Shown here: one piece after another, positions 43,213-50,623 of the stretch
How positions within the stretch are numbered: position 1 is the first letter of the stretch
Layout of the letters: every line of letters starts with the position of its first letter
NCBI GenBank assembly: GCA_035293945.1
Contig: DATGLV010000022.1
Span: forward strand, 137,756 to 201,755
Direction: 5' to 3'
Source: VAZQ01 sp035293945
GTDB taxonomy: Bacteria; Pseudomonadota; Alphaproteobacteria; Rhizobiales; Xanthobacteraceae
DNA length: 64,000 nucleotides
The notes under the pieces: model-generated
The model's input: the letters and a program-made list of their open reading frames with translations, nothing else
Told to the model about the DNA's origin: nothing
Database searches by the model: none
Program-made: the position numbers and the translations under genes

Positions 43213-43947
43213 TCAGGCGTGGCTCCCCGACGACAACGCCAGGGCATACATCTCGTATTCGACCCGCACCGTGATGATGTGGTCGCGCATCGCCCGCATG
43301 GCGCCGTCGCGATCGCCGCGCATGATCGCGGTCAGCACCAGATCATGCTCCATGTGCGACTTCGCCAGCCGCCCGAGGTTGCGGAATTGGGCGCGACGAT
43401 ACGGCTGCACGCGCACACGTGTGGCGAGGGTGATCTCGGCGAGATAAGAATTGTGTGCGCCTGCGTAGATCGTGGAATGGAAGGCCTCGTTGATCTCGTG
43501 ATAGCGCTGCGGGTCGCCGCTCTGAATCATGGCGCGCAGCTCCTCGTGCGCGGCCGCGAGTGCGTGCCGTTCGGCGAGCGTGATGCGCGCTGCAGCCAGC
43601 CCGGCGCACAACGCTTCCAGCTCCGCCATCGCCTCGAACATGCCGATCAGATGCTCGTGGCTTGGCTGCGCCACGATCGAGCCGCGATGCGGTCGCGAAA
43701 CGATCAGGCCACTGGCAGCGAGCTGGCGGATCGCCTCGCGCACCGGCGTGCGCGAAACCTGGAATCGGCGCGCAAGCTCGGTCTCATCGAGCGCGGCCCC
43801 GGGCGCCAGCGCCCCGCGCACGATCTCGTCGGCAAGCTGCAGGCGCAACTCCTCCGCGAGTGTACGGCCGCCCCCGCGCGCACGCGGCGGTGCCGCTTCG
43901 GTGGCGATGCGGATCGCCCGCGGCTCGATTTGATCGGCTTCGGTCAC
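43213..43947 (-). CDS. GntR-family regulator, FCD subfamily, with a structured 5' leader
   Basis: A 244-residue regulator starting at GTG 43947 (VTEADQIEPRAIRI). The winged HTH (LRLQLADEIVRGALAPG, then SRTPVREAIRQLAASGLI) is followed by an FCD domain with FEAMAELEALCAG and the metal-ligand His residues. It heads the set gntR-cynS-hydrolase. Just upstream is a long inverted repeat that could hide the ribosome site. FCD-type operators resemble the two 12-base palindromes found at 44621 and 47133, so this protein may control the biuret/urea genes. Confidence 0.85.
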   Translation of the reverse strand: MTEADQIEPRAIRIATEAAPPRARGGGRTLAEELRLQLADEIVRGALAPGAALDETELARRFQVSRTPVREAIRQLAASGLIVSRPHRGSIVAQPSHEHLIGMFEAMAELEALCAGLAAARITLAERHALAAAHEELRAMIQSGDPQRYHEINEAFHSTIYAGAHNSYLAEITLATRVRVQPYRRAQFRNLGRLAKSHMEHDLVLTAIMRGDRDGAMRAMRDHIITVRVEYEMYALALSSGSHA

Positions 43948-43951
43948 ACCA

Positions 43952-44025
43952 GTGCCCCCCGCTTTCCGAAGCTCGTGACATATCGTGGCACCCTTTGACA
44001 CGAACTTCGGAAAGCAAAGGGGCAC
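43952..44025 (-). promoter_or_regulatory. Long inverted repeat covering the gntR leader and ribosome binding site
   Basis: The inner arms are GCTTTCCGAAGCTCGTG (43961-43977) and CACGAACTTCGGAAAGC (43999-44015), complementary with one mismatch over 17 bases. They are extended by GTGCCCC (43952-43958) and GGGGCAC (44019-44025). In the minus-strand mRNA the hairpin ends 4 bases before the GTG start and pairs the G-rich ribosome site. It could act as a protein-binding operator, as an RNA switch on translation, or both. Confidence 0.6.
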
Positions 44026-44101
44026 TCGCAAGTCTATGGTTCTGGTGCCGCTTTTCGATTGAGGTTCCCGGTCAAAGCATGCGGCACACTTTGGCAGCAA
44101 C

Positions 44102-44437
44102 TCAAATCGGCGGCACCGACGCTCCGATGAAGGCGGCCGATTCGGACGCTGCGCCAAACACGCCGCCCTGCTTCTTGTTCATTTTGATCGCATGATCGTG
44201 GCTACCGCGGTCGGTCGCGCCACAGCAAACCTCGAGCAGCAAGCACTCGAACCCGCGATCGTTGGCTTGGCGCATAGCTGTATGCACACAAACGTCGGTC
44301 GTCATTTCCGGAAGCACGATATTTTGGATGGAGCGAAGGCGCAACAGCAGCTCGAGGTCGGTAGCGCAGAAAGAGCCTATTCCGAGCTTGTCGATGACCG
44401 GCTTGCCGGAGCCGGGAGCGAGATCCGCTCGGCACAT
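44102..44437 (-). pseudogene. Truncated isochorismatase-fold cysteine hydrolase (paralogue of the gene at 46403)
   Basis: About 110 codons aligning with the second half of the intact hydrolase at 46403. GKPVIDKLGIGSFCATDLEL and TTDVCVHTAMRQANDRGFEC correspond to GEPVIDKPGKGAFYQTDLEL and TTEVCINTTVREANDRGFRC. The catalytic Cys remains, but the N-terminal half with the catalytic Asp is missing and the Lys of PGKG is changed to Ile. It is probably a dead remnant of a biuret-hydrolase-like gene upstream of gntR. Confidence 0.72.
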
Positions 44438-44620
44438 AGCGTTCTTTCATTCTCCGGGCTTGCGGCTGGCGCCTCAAATGTTGCCGCGGGCTCGCAAACC
44501 CCGTGCCAACATGCTTGCGACGCTACCTGGGGCGCAGCACTGCGCGCTTTTCATCTTGCCAGCAGCCATCCCCTCCGGCCGGCGCATTTGAATGACCACA
44601 AAATAGGCAGCCGCTGATTA

Positions 44621-44632
44621 ATTGCATGCAAT
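44621..44632. promoter_or_regulatory. 12-base palindrome upstream of the urtA sigma-54 promoter
   Basis: ATTGCATGCAAT, perfect, about 80 bases before the -24 element. It is nearly identical to ATTGTATACAAT at 47133-47144 upstream of the second sigma-54 promoter. The form matches FCD-GntR operators of the TTGTATACAA type. Confidence 0.55.
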
Positions 44633-44712
44633 AGTTTGTTGCGGCTTGCTCCGGGTTGCGGGGCGCCCGCGGAATATTCCTTGGAGTCAGCAGCTTAAGA
44701 CGCGCTGCGAGG

Positions 44713-44728
44713 CTGGCACGCTCCTTGC
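44713..44728 (+). promoter_or_regulatory. Sigma-54 (RpoN) promoter of urtA
   Basis: CTGGCACGCTCCTTGC matches the -24/-12 consensus TGGCACG-N4-TTGC with the required GG-N10-GC spacing. The -12 GC is 76 bases before the urtA ATG. It implies control by an NtrC-type activator under nitrogen limitation. Confidence 0.82.
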
Positions 44729-44803
44729 GCCGCCGGGCGTCATGCGCGGCGGCGCGGGGCCGGGCGCGCGGGGCGTCGACATTCATGAACAAGAGGTTTT
44801 GCT

Positions 44804-46129
44804 ATGTTTGCAACGGACCGGGCGGTCGGCGAGCGGCCGCGGCTTGAAGGGCGTTTTCGGGCTTTGCTCTTGGGAACGGCAGCGCTGCTGGGTCTTGCGG
44901 TTGCGGGCTCCCCTGCGCGGGCGGCCGACGACACAATCAAGATCGGCATTCTGCATTCGTTGTCCGGCACCATGGCGATCAGCGAGACGACGCTGAAGGA
45001 CGTGATGCTGATGCTGATCGACGAGCAGAACAAGAAGGGCGGCCTGCTCGGCAAGAAGCTCGAGGCTGTGGTGGTGGATCCGGCTTCCGACTGGCCGAAA
45101 TTCGCCGAGAAGGCGCGTGAGCTCATCACCAAGGATAAGGTTGCGGTCGTGTTCGGCTGCTGGACCTCGGTCTCCCGCAAGTCGGTGCTGCCGGTGTTCA
45201 AGGAGCTTGACTCGATCCTGTTCTATCCGGTGCAGTACGAGGGCGAGGAGAGCGAGCGCAACGTGTTCTACACGGGTGCTGCACCCAATCAGCAGGCCAT
45301 CCCCGCGGTCGACTATCTGATGAAGGAAGAGAAAGTGAAGCGCTGGGTGCTGGCCGGCACCGACTATGTGTACCCGCAGACCACCAACAAGATCCTGCAC
45401 GCCTATCTCAACCAGAAGGGGGTGGCGGACGACGACATCATGATCAACTACACGCCATTCGGGCAATCCGACTGGCAGACGATCGTCTCCGACATCAAGA
45501 AGTTTGGCTCGGCGGGCAAGAAGACCTCGGTGGTGTCGACCATCAACGGGGATGCCAATGTCCCGTTCTACAAGGAATTGGGCAACCAGGGGATCAAGGC
45601 GACGCAAATCCCGGTGGTGGCATTCTCGGTGGGCGAGGAGGAATTGGCCGGGCTCGACACCAAGCCGCTGGTCGGGCACCTGGCGGCCTGGAACTACTTT
45701 GAATCGGTCAAATCGCCGCTCAACGCGCAATTCATCAAGGACTGGCATGCCTTTATCGGCAACGACAAGCGCACCACCAACGATCCGATGGAGGCGCATT
45801 TCATCGGCTTCAACATGTGGGTGAAGGCGGTCGAGAAGGTGAAGTCGACCGATCCCGACAAGGTGATCGACGCGTTGCCCGGCACTCAGGCGCCGAACCT
45901 GACGGGCGGCATGTCGACCATGCTGCCCAACCACCACATCACCAAGCCGGTCTATATCGGCGAGATCCGCGCCGACGGGCAGTTCAACGTGGTTTACAAG
46001 ACGCCGGACTTGGTCCCCGGCGCCGCCTGGTCGCCCTATCTCGAAGGCTCCAAGGACCTGGTCGCCGATTGGGTCAACCTCAAGTGCGGCAACTACAACA
46101 AGATCACCAAGAAGTGCGGCGGAAGCTGA
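44804..46129 (+). CDS. urtA: Urea ABC transporter substrate-binding protein
   Basis: A 441-residue periplasmic receptor of the UrtA/FmdD group within the branched-chain amino-acid receptor family. It has a signal peptide (cleavage near PARA), then DTIKIGILHSLSGTMAISE and the UrtA-typical VFGCWTSVSRKSVLPVFKE and ILFYPVQYEGEE. It captures urea or short-chain amides for an ABC importer. The permease and ATPase genes (urtBCDE) do not follow, so it is a detached receptor. A sigma-54 promoter precedes it and a biuret-hydrolase-like gene follows. The start has an AAGAGGT site upstream. Confidence 0.9.
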   Translation: MFATDRAVGERPRLEGRFRALLLGTAALLGLAVAGSPARAADDTIKIGILHSLSGTMAISETTLKDVMLMLIDEQNKKGGLLGKKLEAVVVDPASDWPKFAEKARELITKDKVAVVFGCWTSVSRKSVLPVFKELDSILFYPVQYEGEESERNVFYTGAAPNQQAIPAVDYLMKEEKVKRWVLAGTDYVYPQTTNKILHAYLNQKGVADDDIMINYTPFGQSDWQTIVSDIKKFGSAGKKTSVVSTINGDANVPFYKELGNQGIKATQIPVVAFSVGEEELAGLDTKPLVGHLAAWNYFESVKSPLNAQFIKDWHAFIGNDKRTTNDPMEAHFIGFNMWVKAVEKVKSTDPDKVIDALPGTQAPNLTGGMSTMLPNHHITKPVYIGEIRADGQFNVVYKTPDLVPGAAWSPYLEGSKDLVADWVNLKCGNYNKITKKCGGS

Positions 46130-46261
46130 CCTCCGCCTCTCGTGCATGATCTCGACGTCACCCGCGGGCATAGCCCGTCGAAAGACAGGCGTAAACGCCC
46201 TTATGACCCGCGGGTCCATCTTCTTGGAAAAGAGATATCTGCGCTTTAGCGAAGGGATTGA

Positions 46262-46292
46262 TTGCCGGGTCAAGCCAGGTCAAGCCCGGCAA
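46262..46292. repeat. Short palindromic repeat between urtA and the cysteine hydrolase gene
   Basis: TTGCCGGG (46262-46269) and CCCGGCAA (46285-46292) enclose CAAG-containing sequence. Just upstream, GACCCGCGGGTC (46205-46216) is a perfect 12-base palindrome that recurs with its flanks, in the opposite orientation, near 62572. These look like parts of a dispersed repeat family. Confidence 0.5.
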
Positions 46293-46402
46293 ATGACACG
46301 ATGGCGAATCAAGTCAATCTAGCCGGGATAGCGTTTGTCGGGAAAATATGCCGGGATCCATCCTGAGTTCCGGCACTTGATCGTTCCGCAGCGAGACTCC
46401 CC

Positions 46403-47080
46403 TTGTCCCTTGCCACCATTACGGCAGAGCCCGCACCCCTCACCATCGATCTCGACAAGACCGCGCTCATCATTATCGATATGCAGCGCGACTTCCTCGA
46501 GCCGGGCGGCTTCGGGGCGGCGCTTGGCAACGATGTGTCGCGCCTGCAGGCGGCAGTCGCCCCTAGCGCCGCGGTGCTGGCAGCAGCGCGCAGGCGCGGC
46601 CTTCTGGTCATCCACACGCGCGAAGGGCATCGCTCGGATCTGTCCGATGCGCCTCCCCTGAAGGTCCAGCGCGGCGATCCGGCGCTGCGCATCGGAGCCA
46701 AGGGCCCGATGGGACGCATTTTGGTGCGCGGCGAGCCCGGGCACGACATCATTCCGGCGCTCTATCCGGTCGCCGGCGAGCCGGTGATCGACAAGCCCGG
46801 CAAAGGCGCCTTCTACCAGACCGACCTTGAGCTGATGCTGCACAACCGCAGCATCGACACGCTTCTCGTTTGCGGCGTCACCACCGAGGTATGCATCAAT
46901 ACGACAGTGCGCGAAGCCAACGATCGCGGCTTCCGCTGCATCGTCCTCTCAGATTGCTGCGCTTCGTACTTCCCCGAGTTTCATGAGATGGGCCTGGCAA
47001 TGATCAAGGCGCAGGGTGGAATCTTCGGATCGGTCGCGGCCTCCGCGCCGCTGCTGCAGGTTTTGGCGACGTCGTCGTAA
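46403..47080 (+). CDS. Isochorismatase-fold cysteine hydrolase, probable biuret hydrolase
   Basis: A 225-residue hydrolase with the Asp-Lys-Cys triad of the family: D26 (IIDMQRDFLEPGG), K134 (DKPGKGAFYQ) and C164 (VTTEVCINTTVREANDRG). Length and motifs fit biuret hydrolase (BiuH), which makes allophanate and ammonia from biuret. Neighbouring urtA, atzG/E/H and allophanate hydrolase genes support this. Related enzymes such as ureidoacrylate or triuret hydrolases cannot be excluded. The start is a TTG at 46403, as no ATG lies before the conserved core. Confidence 0.78.
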   Translation: MSLATITAEPAPLTIDLDKTALIIIDMQRDFLEPGGFGAALGNDVSRLQAAVAPSAAVLAAARRRGLLVIHTREGHRSDLSDAPPLKVQRGDPALRIGAKGPMGRILVRGEPGHDIIPALYPVAGEPVIDKPGKGAFYQTDLELMLHNRSIDTLLVCGVTTEVCINTTVREANDRGFRCIVLSDCCASYFPEFHEMGLAMIKAQGGIFGSVAASAPLLQVLATSS

Positions 47081-47132
47081 GCGCTATTTCGCGTAAGTGT
47101 CTTTGCACGCTTGAGCCTCAAGTCTTGCCGCA

Positions 47133-47144
47133 ATTGTATACAAT
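47133..47144. promoter_or_regulatory. 12-base palindrome upstream of the outer-membrane protein gene
   Basis: ATTGTATACAAT, perfect; the core TTGTATACAA is a classical FCD-GntR operator shape. It lies about 50 bases after the hydrolase gene and 150 bases upstream of the sigma-54 promoter at 47292. Confidence 0.6.
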
Positions 47145-47291
47145 CCCTGATGGGGAATTAATCCGGAAGCCTTGCCGCGGCGACCGTCAAGGCGCGCCGC
47201 AGTGCGCCGCGCAACAACGATCTCACAAAATTCCGATGCACTGCGAGGATGTTACCTCCGAAATCGTCAGCGTGTCAGAGACACGACAAAT

Positions 47292-47307
47292 TTGGCACGA
47301 CGCTTGC
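47292..47307 (+). promoter_or_regulatory. Sigma-54 (RpoN) promoter of the outer-membrane protein/permease genes
   Basis: TTGGCACGACGCTTGC matches the RpoN consensus with GG-N10-GC spacing. It lies 170 bases before the ATG at 47477, leaving a long untranslated leader. Confidence 0.82.
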
Positions 47308-47476
47308 GAGCCTCTGGTTCAAGCGGTCCACATGGATTGCTGACGACCTAAGGTCCCCTCGTCGCGGACGGATTGGCGTGCGGATTTAGCTCCGCGCGGG
47401 CGGTTCTTGCGCGCTGGAATTCGACCGAACGGCGTGAACAGAGGACCAGCAATAACTGGGGCTACAGGAGATTTTC

Positions 47477-48493
47477 ATGCTCGCTAAACGTCTCTCGTCT
47501 GTGCTCGCCGTCATGGCAGCGCTGAGCGTGGGGGGAATTGGATCGGCCGCATTCGCGGCTGACATGCCGGTCAAGGCGCTCAAGGCCCCGCCGCCGGCGC
47601 CGCTCGACATCCACTTCTTCACGGATGTGACGTTCCTCAACGACTACATCACGCCGCGCGGTCTGTTGGTGCACAATACCGGTCTCGCGTCGCAGATCCT
47701 GGCCGGGGTATCGCTCGACCTGTACAAAGACAAGATGGGCTTCATCAACGACATCAGCATCACCGGCGGTGTGTGGAGCGATTATTGGAGCGAGCAGCAC
47801 GATGTGCATGTCGGTGACTGGAACGAATTCGACTGGTTCGCCGGCATCAATGTGGCGTTTGCGCACAACTGGAGCTTCGGCGCGCAATATATCGAGTTCG
47901 TGCCTCCAGCGGCCGACCTGGCGACCAGCTTCCCGGCGATCGAGCACAACGTGGAGTTCAGTCTCGCTTATGACGACACCGGCTGGGGCTTGCCCATTCC
48001 GATCCATCCCTATGTGAAGCTGTTCTACGAGTTATCGGGACCGTCCACCGTAGTGCTGGGCGACAAGGGCGACACCTACGACGTCGAGTTCGGCATCGTT
48101 CCGACTTACGACACCTCGAAGGCGACCGGGGTGCCGCTGCTGTTCACAGCACCGACCTGGATCACGCTCGGCCCGACCAGCTATTGGAACAAGAACGACG
48201 GCACGACGAATGTCTGCGGCCCGCTGTCGAATATGCCGTGCGCGCTGAGCAATGAAGGCGTGGTCTCGACCGGGCTGCAGGCCAAGCTGGCGCTGGACAG
48301 CCTCGTGCCGAAGCGACTCGGCAGCTGGTACGTGAAAGTGGGCGGCCGCTACTACCACGTGATCAACGATGCCTTGCTGGCGGCGCAGGAGTTCACCGGG
48401 GCGGCAGGCGGGGCAGCTGGCGTCTTCGGAACCTTCCCAAACGCCCATCGCGACGTCGGCGTCGGCTATGCGGGATTCGGCTTCGGTTTCTGA
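47477..48493 (+). CDS. Beta-barrel outer-membrane protein (porin-like)
   Basis: A 338-residue protein with a signal peptide (cleavage near AFAAD) and the ADMPVKALKAPPPAPLD linker common in rhizobial outer-membrane proteins. The rest is rich in alternating aromatic beta strands (VTFLNDYITPRGLL, WNEFDWFAGINVAF, SWYVKVGGRYYHV). It ends in GYAGFGFGF with the C-terminal Phe required for barrel assembly. It shares a sigma-54 promoter region with the following permease, suggesting uptake of a nitrogen compound across both membranes. The ligand is unknown. Confidence 0.78.
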   Translation: MLAKRLSSVLAVMAALSVGGIGSAAFAADMPVKALKAPPPAPLDIHFFTDVTFLNDYITPRGLLVHNTGLASQILAGVSLDLYKDKMGFINDISITGGVWSDYWSEQHDVHVGDWNEFDWFAGINVAFAHNWSFGAQYIEFVPPAADLATSFPAIEHNVEFSLAYDDTGWGLPIPIHPYVKLFYELSGPSTVVLGDKGDTYDVEFGIVPTYDTSKATGVPLLFTAPTWITLGPTSYWNKNDGTTNVCGPLSNMPCALSNEGVVSTGLQAKLALDSLVPKRLGSWYVKVGGRYYHVINDALLAAQEFTGAAGGAAGVFGTFPNAHRDVGVGYAGFGFGF

Positions 48494-48629
48494 CCGTCTC
48501 GCGGAGACGGGACACAAGCGGATGCAGCGCATGGGTTCATCTCCGCGACATTCCCAACCGCCGTCGCGTCAGCAGGGCTAAGCGACGGCAGCAGATGAGA
48601 TGACCTGAAGGATCGATAGGAGGGGTGTG

Positions 48630-50213
48630 ATGACGACGATCGAGCAACGCCGACCCGCCTTGTGGACACCGGGCGACTGGAACGCCTTCTTCGGCTTCGG
48701 CACCAACATTCTGGTCAACATGTTGGTGCTTACCGGCCTCCTGCGCTTCGTGCTGAAGATGCCCGACACGCTCGTCTTCGGCCGCATCCTGCCGGCGCTC
48801 GGGTTGATGCTTTGCCTGTCGACCTTCTACTACGCGTTCCTCGCCTATCGGCTGGCGCAGAAGACCGGGCGCAGCGACGTCTGCGCCCTGCCCTCAGGCA
48901 TCAGCGTGCCGCACATGTTCATCGTTACCTTCGTGATCATGTTGCCGATCACGCTCAAGACCAACGATCCGATCAAGGGCTGGGAAGCCGGCCTCGTCTG
49001 GGTGTTTTTCCAGAGCTTCATCCTGATGATCGGCGGGTTCATCGCGCCCTATATCCGCAGGATCACGCCGCGCGCCGCACTGCTCGGGACGCTCGCCGGC
49101 GTGTCCATCACCTTCATCGCCATGCGCCCGGCACTCGAGGTCTATATGACCCCGGTGATCGGGCTCACCTGCTTCGCCATTATCCTGGTGAGCTGGTTCG
49201 GCGGCTTCAAATATCCCAAGGGGATTCCGGCGGGCCTCGTCGCCATCGCGGTCGGCACGCTCATCGCCTGGGGCTCCAACCTGCTCGGTCTCGGCTATGG
49301 CGGCTTGAGCGTCGCGGGTGTGGGCGCCGCCTTTGCCAATTTCGGGTTCTCGCTGCCCCTGCCGGCGTTCAACTACGTGTTCTCCGGCTTCGAATATCTG
49401 GGCGTGGTCCTGGTGACCGCCGTGCCATTCGGCATCTACGACCTGGTCGAGGCGATGGATAATGTCGAGAGCGCCGAGGCAGCCGGCGATGCCTATCCGA
49501 CCACCAGCGTGCTCACCGCCGACGGCGCCATCAGCCTGATTGGTTGTGTCATGGGCAACCCGTTCATCAATGCGGTCTATATCGGCCACCCCGGATGGAA
49601 ATCGATGGGTGGACGCATCGGCTATTCGGCCGCGACCGGGGTGATGGTGATCGTGCTGTCCTGGTTCGGGGTGATCTCGCTTCTTCTGGCGGTGATCCCG
49701 GTCGTCGCGATCTCGCCGATCCTGCTCTACATCGCCATGCTGATCGGCTCCCAGGCCTTCCAGACGACGCCGTCGAGGCACGCGCCCGCGATCGTGCTCG
49801 CCCTGGCGCCGCACCTCGCCGGCTGGTGCAAGACATTGGTGGATGGCGCGCTCGGCGCCGCCGGCACCAACGCGGCCGCAGTCGGGTTCGATAAGCTCGG
49901 CAATGTCGGCGTGCTCTACAATGGGCTCCAAGTTCTCGGCGGCGGCGCGATCCTAACCGGGCTGGTGCTGGCGGCGGTCGGCGCCTTCATCATCGACAAG
50001 AAGTTCGCGCACGCAGCGGCTTTTGCTTTGGCGGGGGCCTTTCTCACCTTCTTCGGCTTCATGCACGGAGAGCAGATCGGCGTCGCGGTGTCCCCCAGCA
50101 TCGCCATCGCATATGCGCTGGTGGCGGCCTTCCTGTACGGCCTGAGCCGCATGCCGGAGGTGGCGACTGATGCGGCGATGCCCGACAAGGCACTGGCGGT
50201 GCCGGCGGAATGA
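48630..50213 (+). CDS. NCS2-like (xanthine/uracil permease family) membrane transporter
   Basis: A 527-residue inner-membrane protein with about 12-14 hydrophobic segments. DVCALPSGISVPHMF, the two-fold arrangement and SAEAAGDAYPTTSVLTADG resemble the NCS2 nucleobase-permease fold, with the half-helix regions around ALPSG and the VEAMDNVESAE motif. The ATG at 48630 follows an AGGAGGGG site; an overlapping GTG is 3 bases earlier. Its place between the outer-membrane protein and atzG/E/H suggests uptake of a ring or open-chain ureide such as cyanurate or biuret; inference only. Confidence 0.78.
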   Translation: MTTIEQRRPALWTPGDWNAFFGFGTNILVNMLVLTGLLRFVLKMPDTLVFGRILPALGLMLCLSTFYYAFLAYRLAQKTGRSDVCALPSGISVPHMFIVTFVIMLPITLKTNDPIKGWEAGLVWVFFQSFILMIGGFIAPYIRRITPRAALLGTLAGVSITFIAMRPALEVYMTPVIGLTCFAIILVSWFGGFKYPKGIPAGLVAIAVGTLIAWGSNLLGLGYGGLSVAGVGAAFANFGFSLPLPAFNYVFSGFEYLGVVLVTAVPFGIYDLVEAMDNVESAEAAGDAYPTTSVLTADGAISLIGCVMGNPFINAVYIGHPGWKSMGGRIGYSAATGVMVIVLSWFGVISLLLAVIPVVAISPILLYIAMLIGSQAFQTTPSRHAPAIVLALAPHLAGWCKTLVDGALGAAGTNAAAVGFDKLGNVGVLYNGLQVLGGGAILTGLVLAAVGAFIIDKKFAHAAAFALAGAFLTFFGFMHGEQIGVAVSPSIAIAYALVAAFLYGLSRMPEVATDAAMPDKALAVPAE

Positions 50214-50351
50214 GCGGCAAGCAAGCAGAGCCGGACCATATTATCCGAACCGTATGCAAGGGCCGTGCGTTCAGCACGGTCCTTGTGCGCGTCTCGGTGC
50301 ATTCGCGGAAAGCCGATTACATTCGCGCCCAAAATGATCTATTCAGAGAGC

Positions 50352-50615
50352 ATGGCGGACAGGCCAAAATCACTTTCGCGCAAGAATGCCGCGAGCAAAA
50401 AGATGTCGCGAACGCGCTCCGCGCGGACTCAAGCGGCATCCGATCCACTCGATGGATTTCTGCAGGCCGCCGCTCACGCCCTCGCCCTCCCCATTGAGGC
50501 TGCCTGGCTTCCCGCCATCAAAGCCAATCTCGCCGTCAATCTCGAGATGGCGTCCCTGGTCGCCGAATTCCCGCTGCCGGACGGCTCCGAGCCCGCGCCA
50601 ATCTTCCGGGCCTGA
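50352..50615 (+). CDS. atzG: AtzG-like small subunit of carboxybiuret hydrolase (DUF4089)
   Basis: An 87-residue protein whose second half is the DUF4089/AtzG pattern: DPLDGFLQAAAHALALPIE, then IKANLAVNLEMASLVAEFPL, ending in EPAPIFRA. AtzG is a GatC-like partner that wraps and stabilises the AtzE amidase. The N-terminal 30 residues are basic and not conserved; a start at 50403 is possible. It lies 8 bases before atzE. Confidence 0.82.
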   Translation: MADRPKSLSRKNAASKKMSRTRSARTQAASDPLDGFLQAAAHALALPIEAAWLPAIKANLAVNLEMASLVAEFPLPDGSEPAPIFRA

Positions 50616-50623
50616 GCAGAGCC

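Larger units (their letters stand above)
44438..44803. other. Intergenic region upstream of urtA
   Basis: The 366-base gap contains the palindrome at 44621 and the sigma-54 promoter at 44713. The part 44438-44600 has no recognised gene and may be the eroded N-terminal half of the neighbouring hydrolase remnant. Confidence 0.45.
47081..47476. other. Regulatory intergenic region before the outer-membrane protein gene
   Basis: 396 bases with the GntR-type palindrome (47133) and the sigma-54 promoter (47292), plus a long leader. No gene is seen. Confidence 0.55.

Noticed and set aside
44783..46273. A 496-codon minus-strand frame across urtA
   Set aside because: Antisense shadow of urtA; no recognisable domain, composition typical of reverse-frame reading.
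47104..47125. TTTGCACGCTTGAGCC as a third sigma-54 promoter
   Set aside because: Lacks the invariant GG at -24 and the GG-N10-GC spacing.
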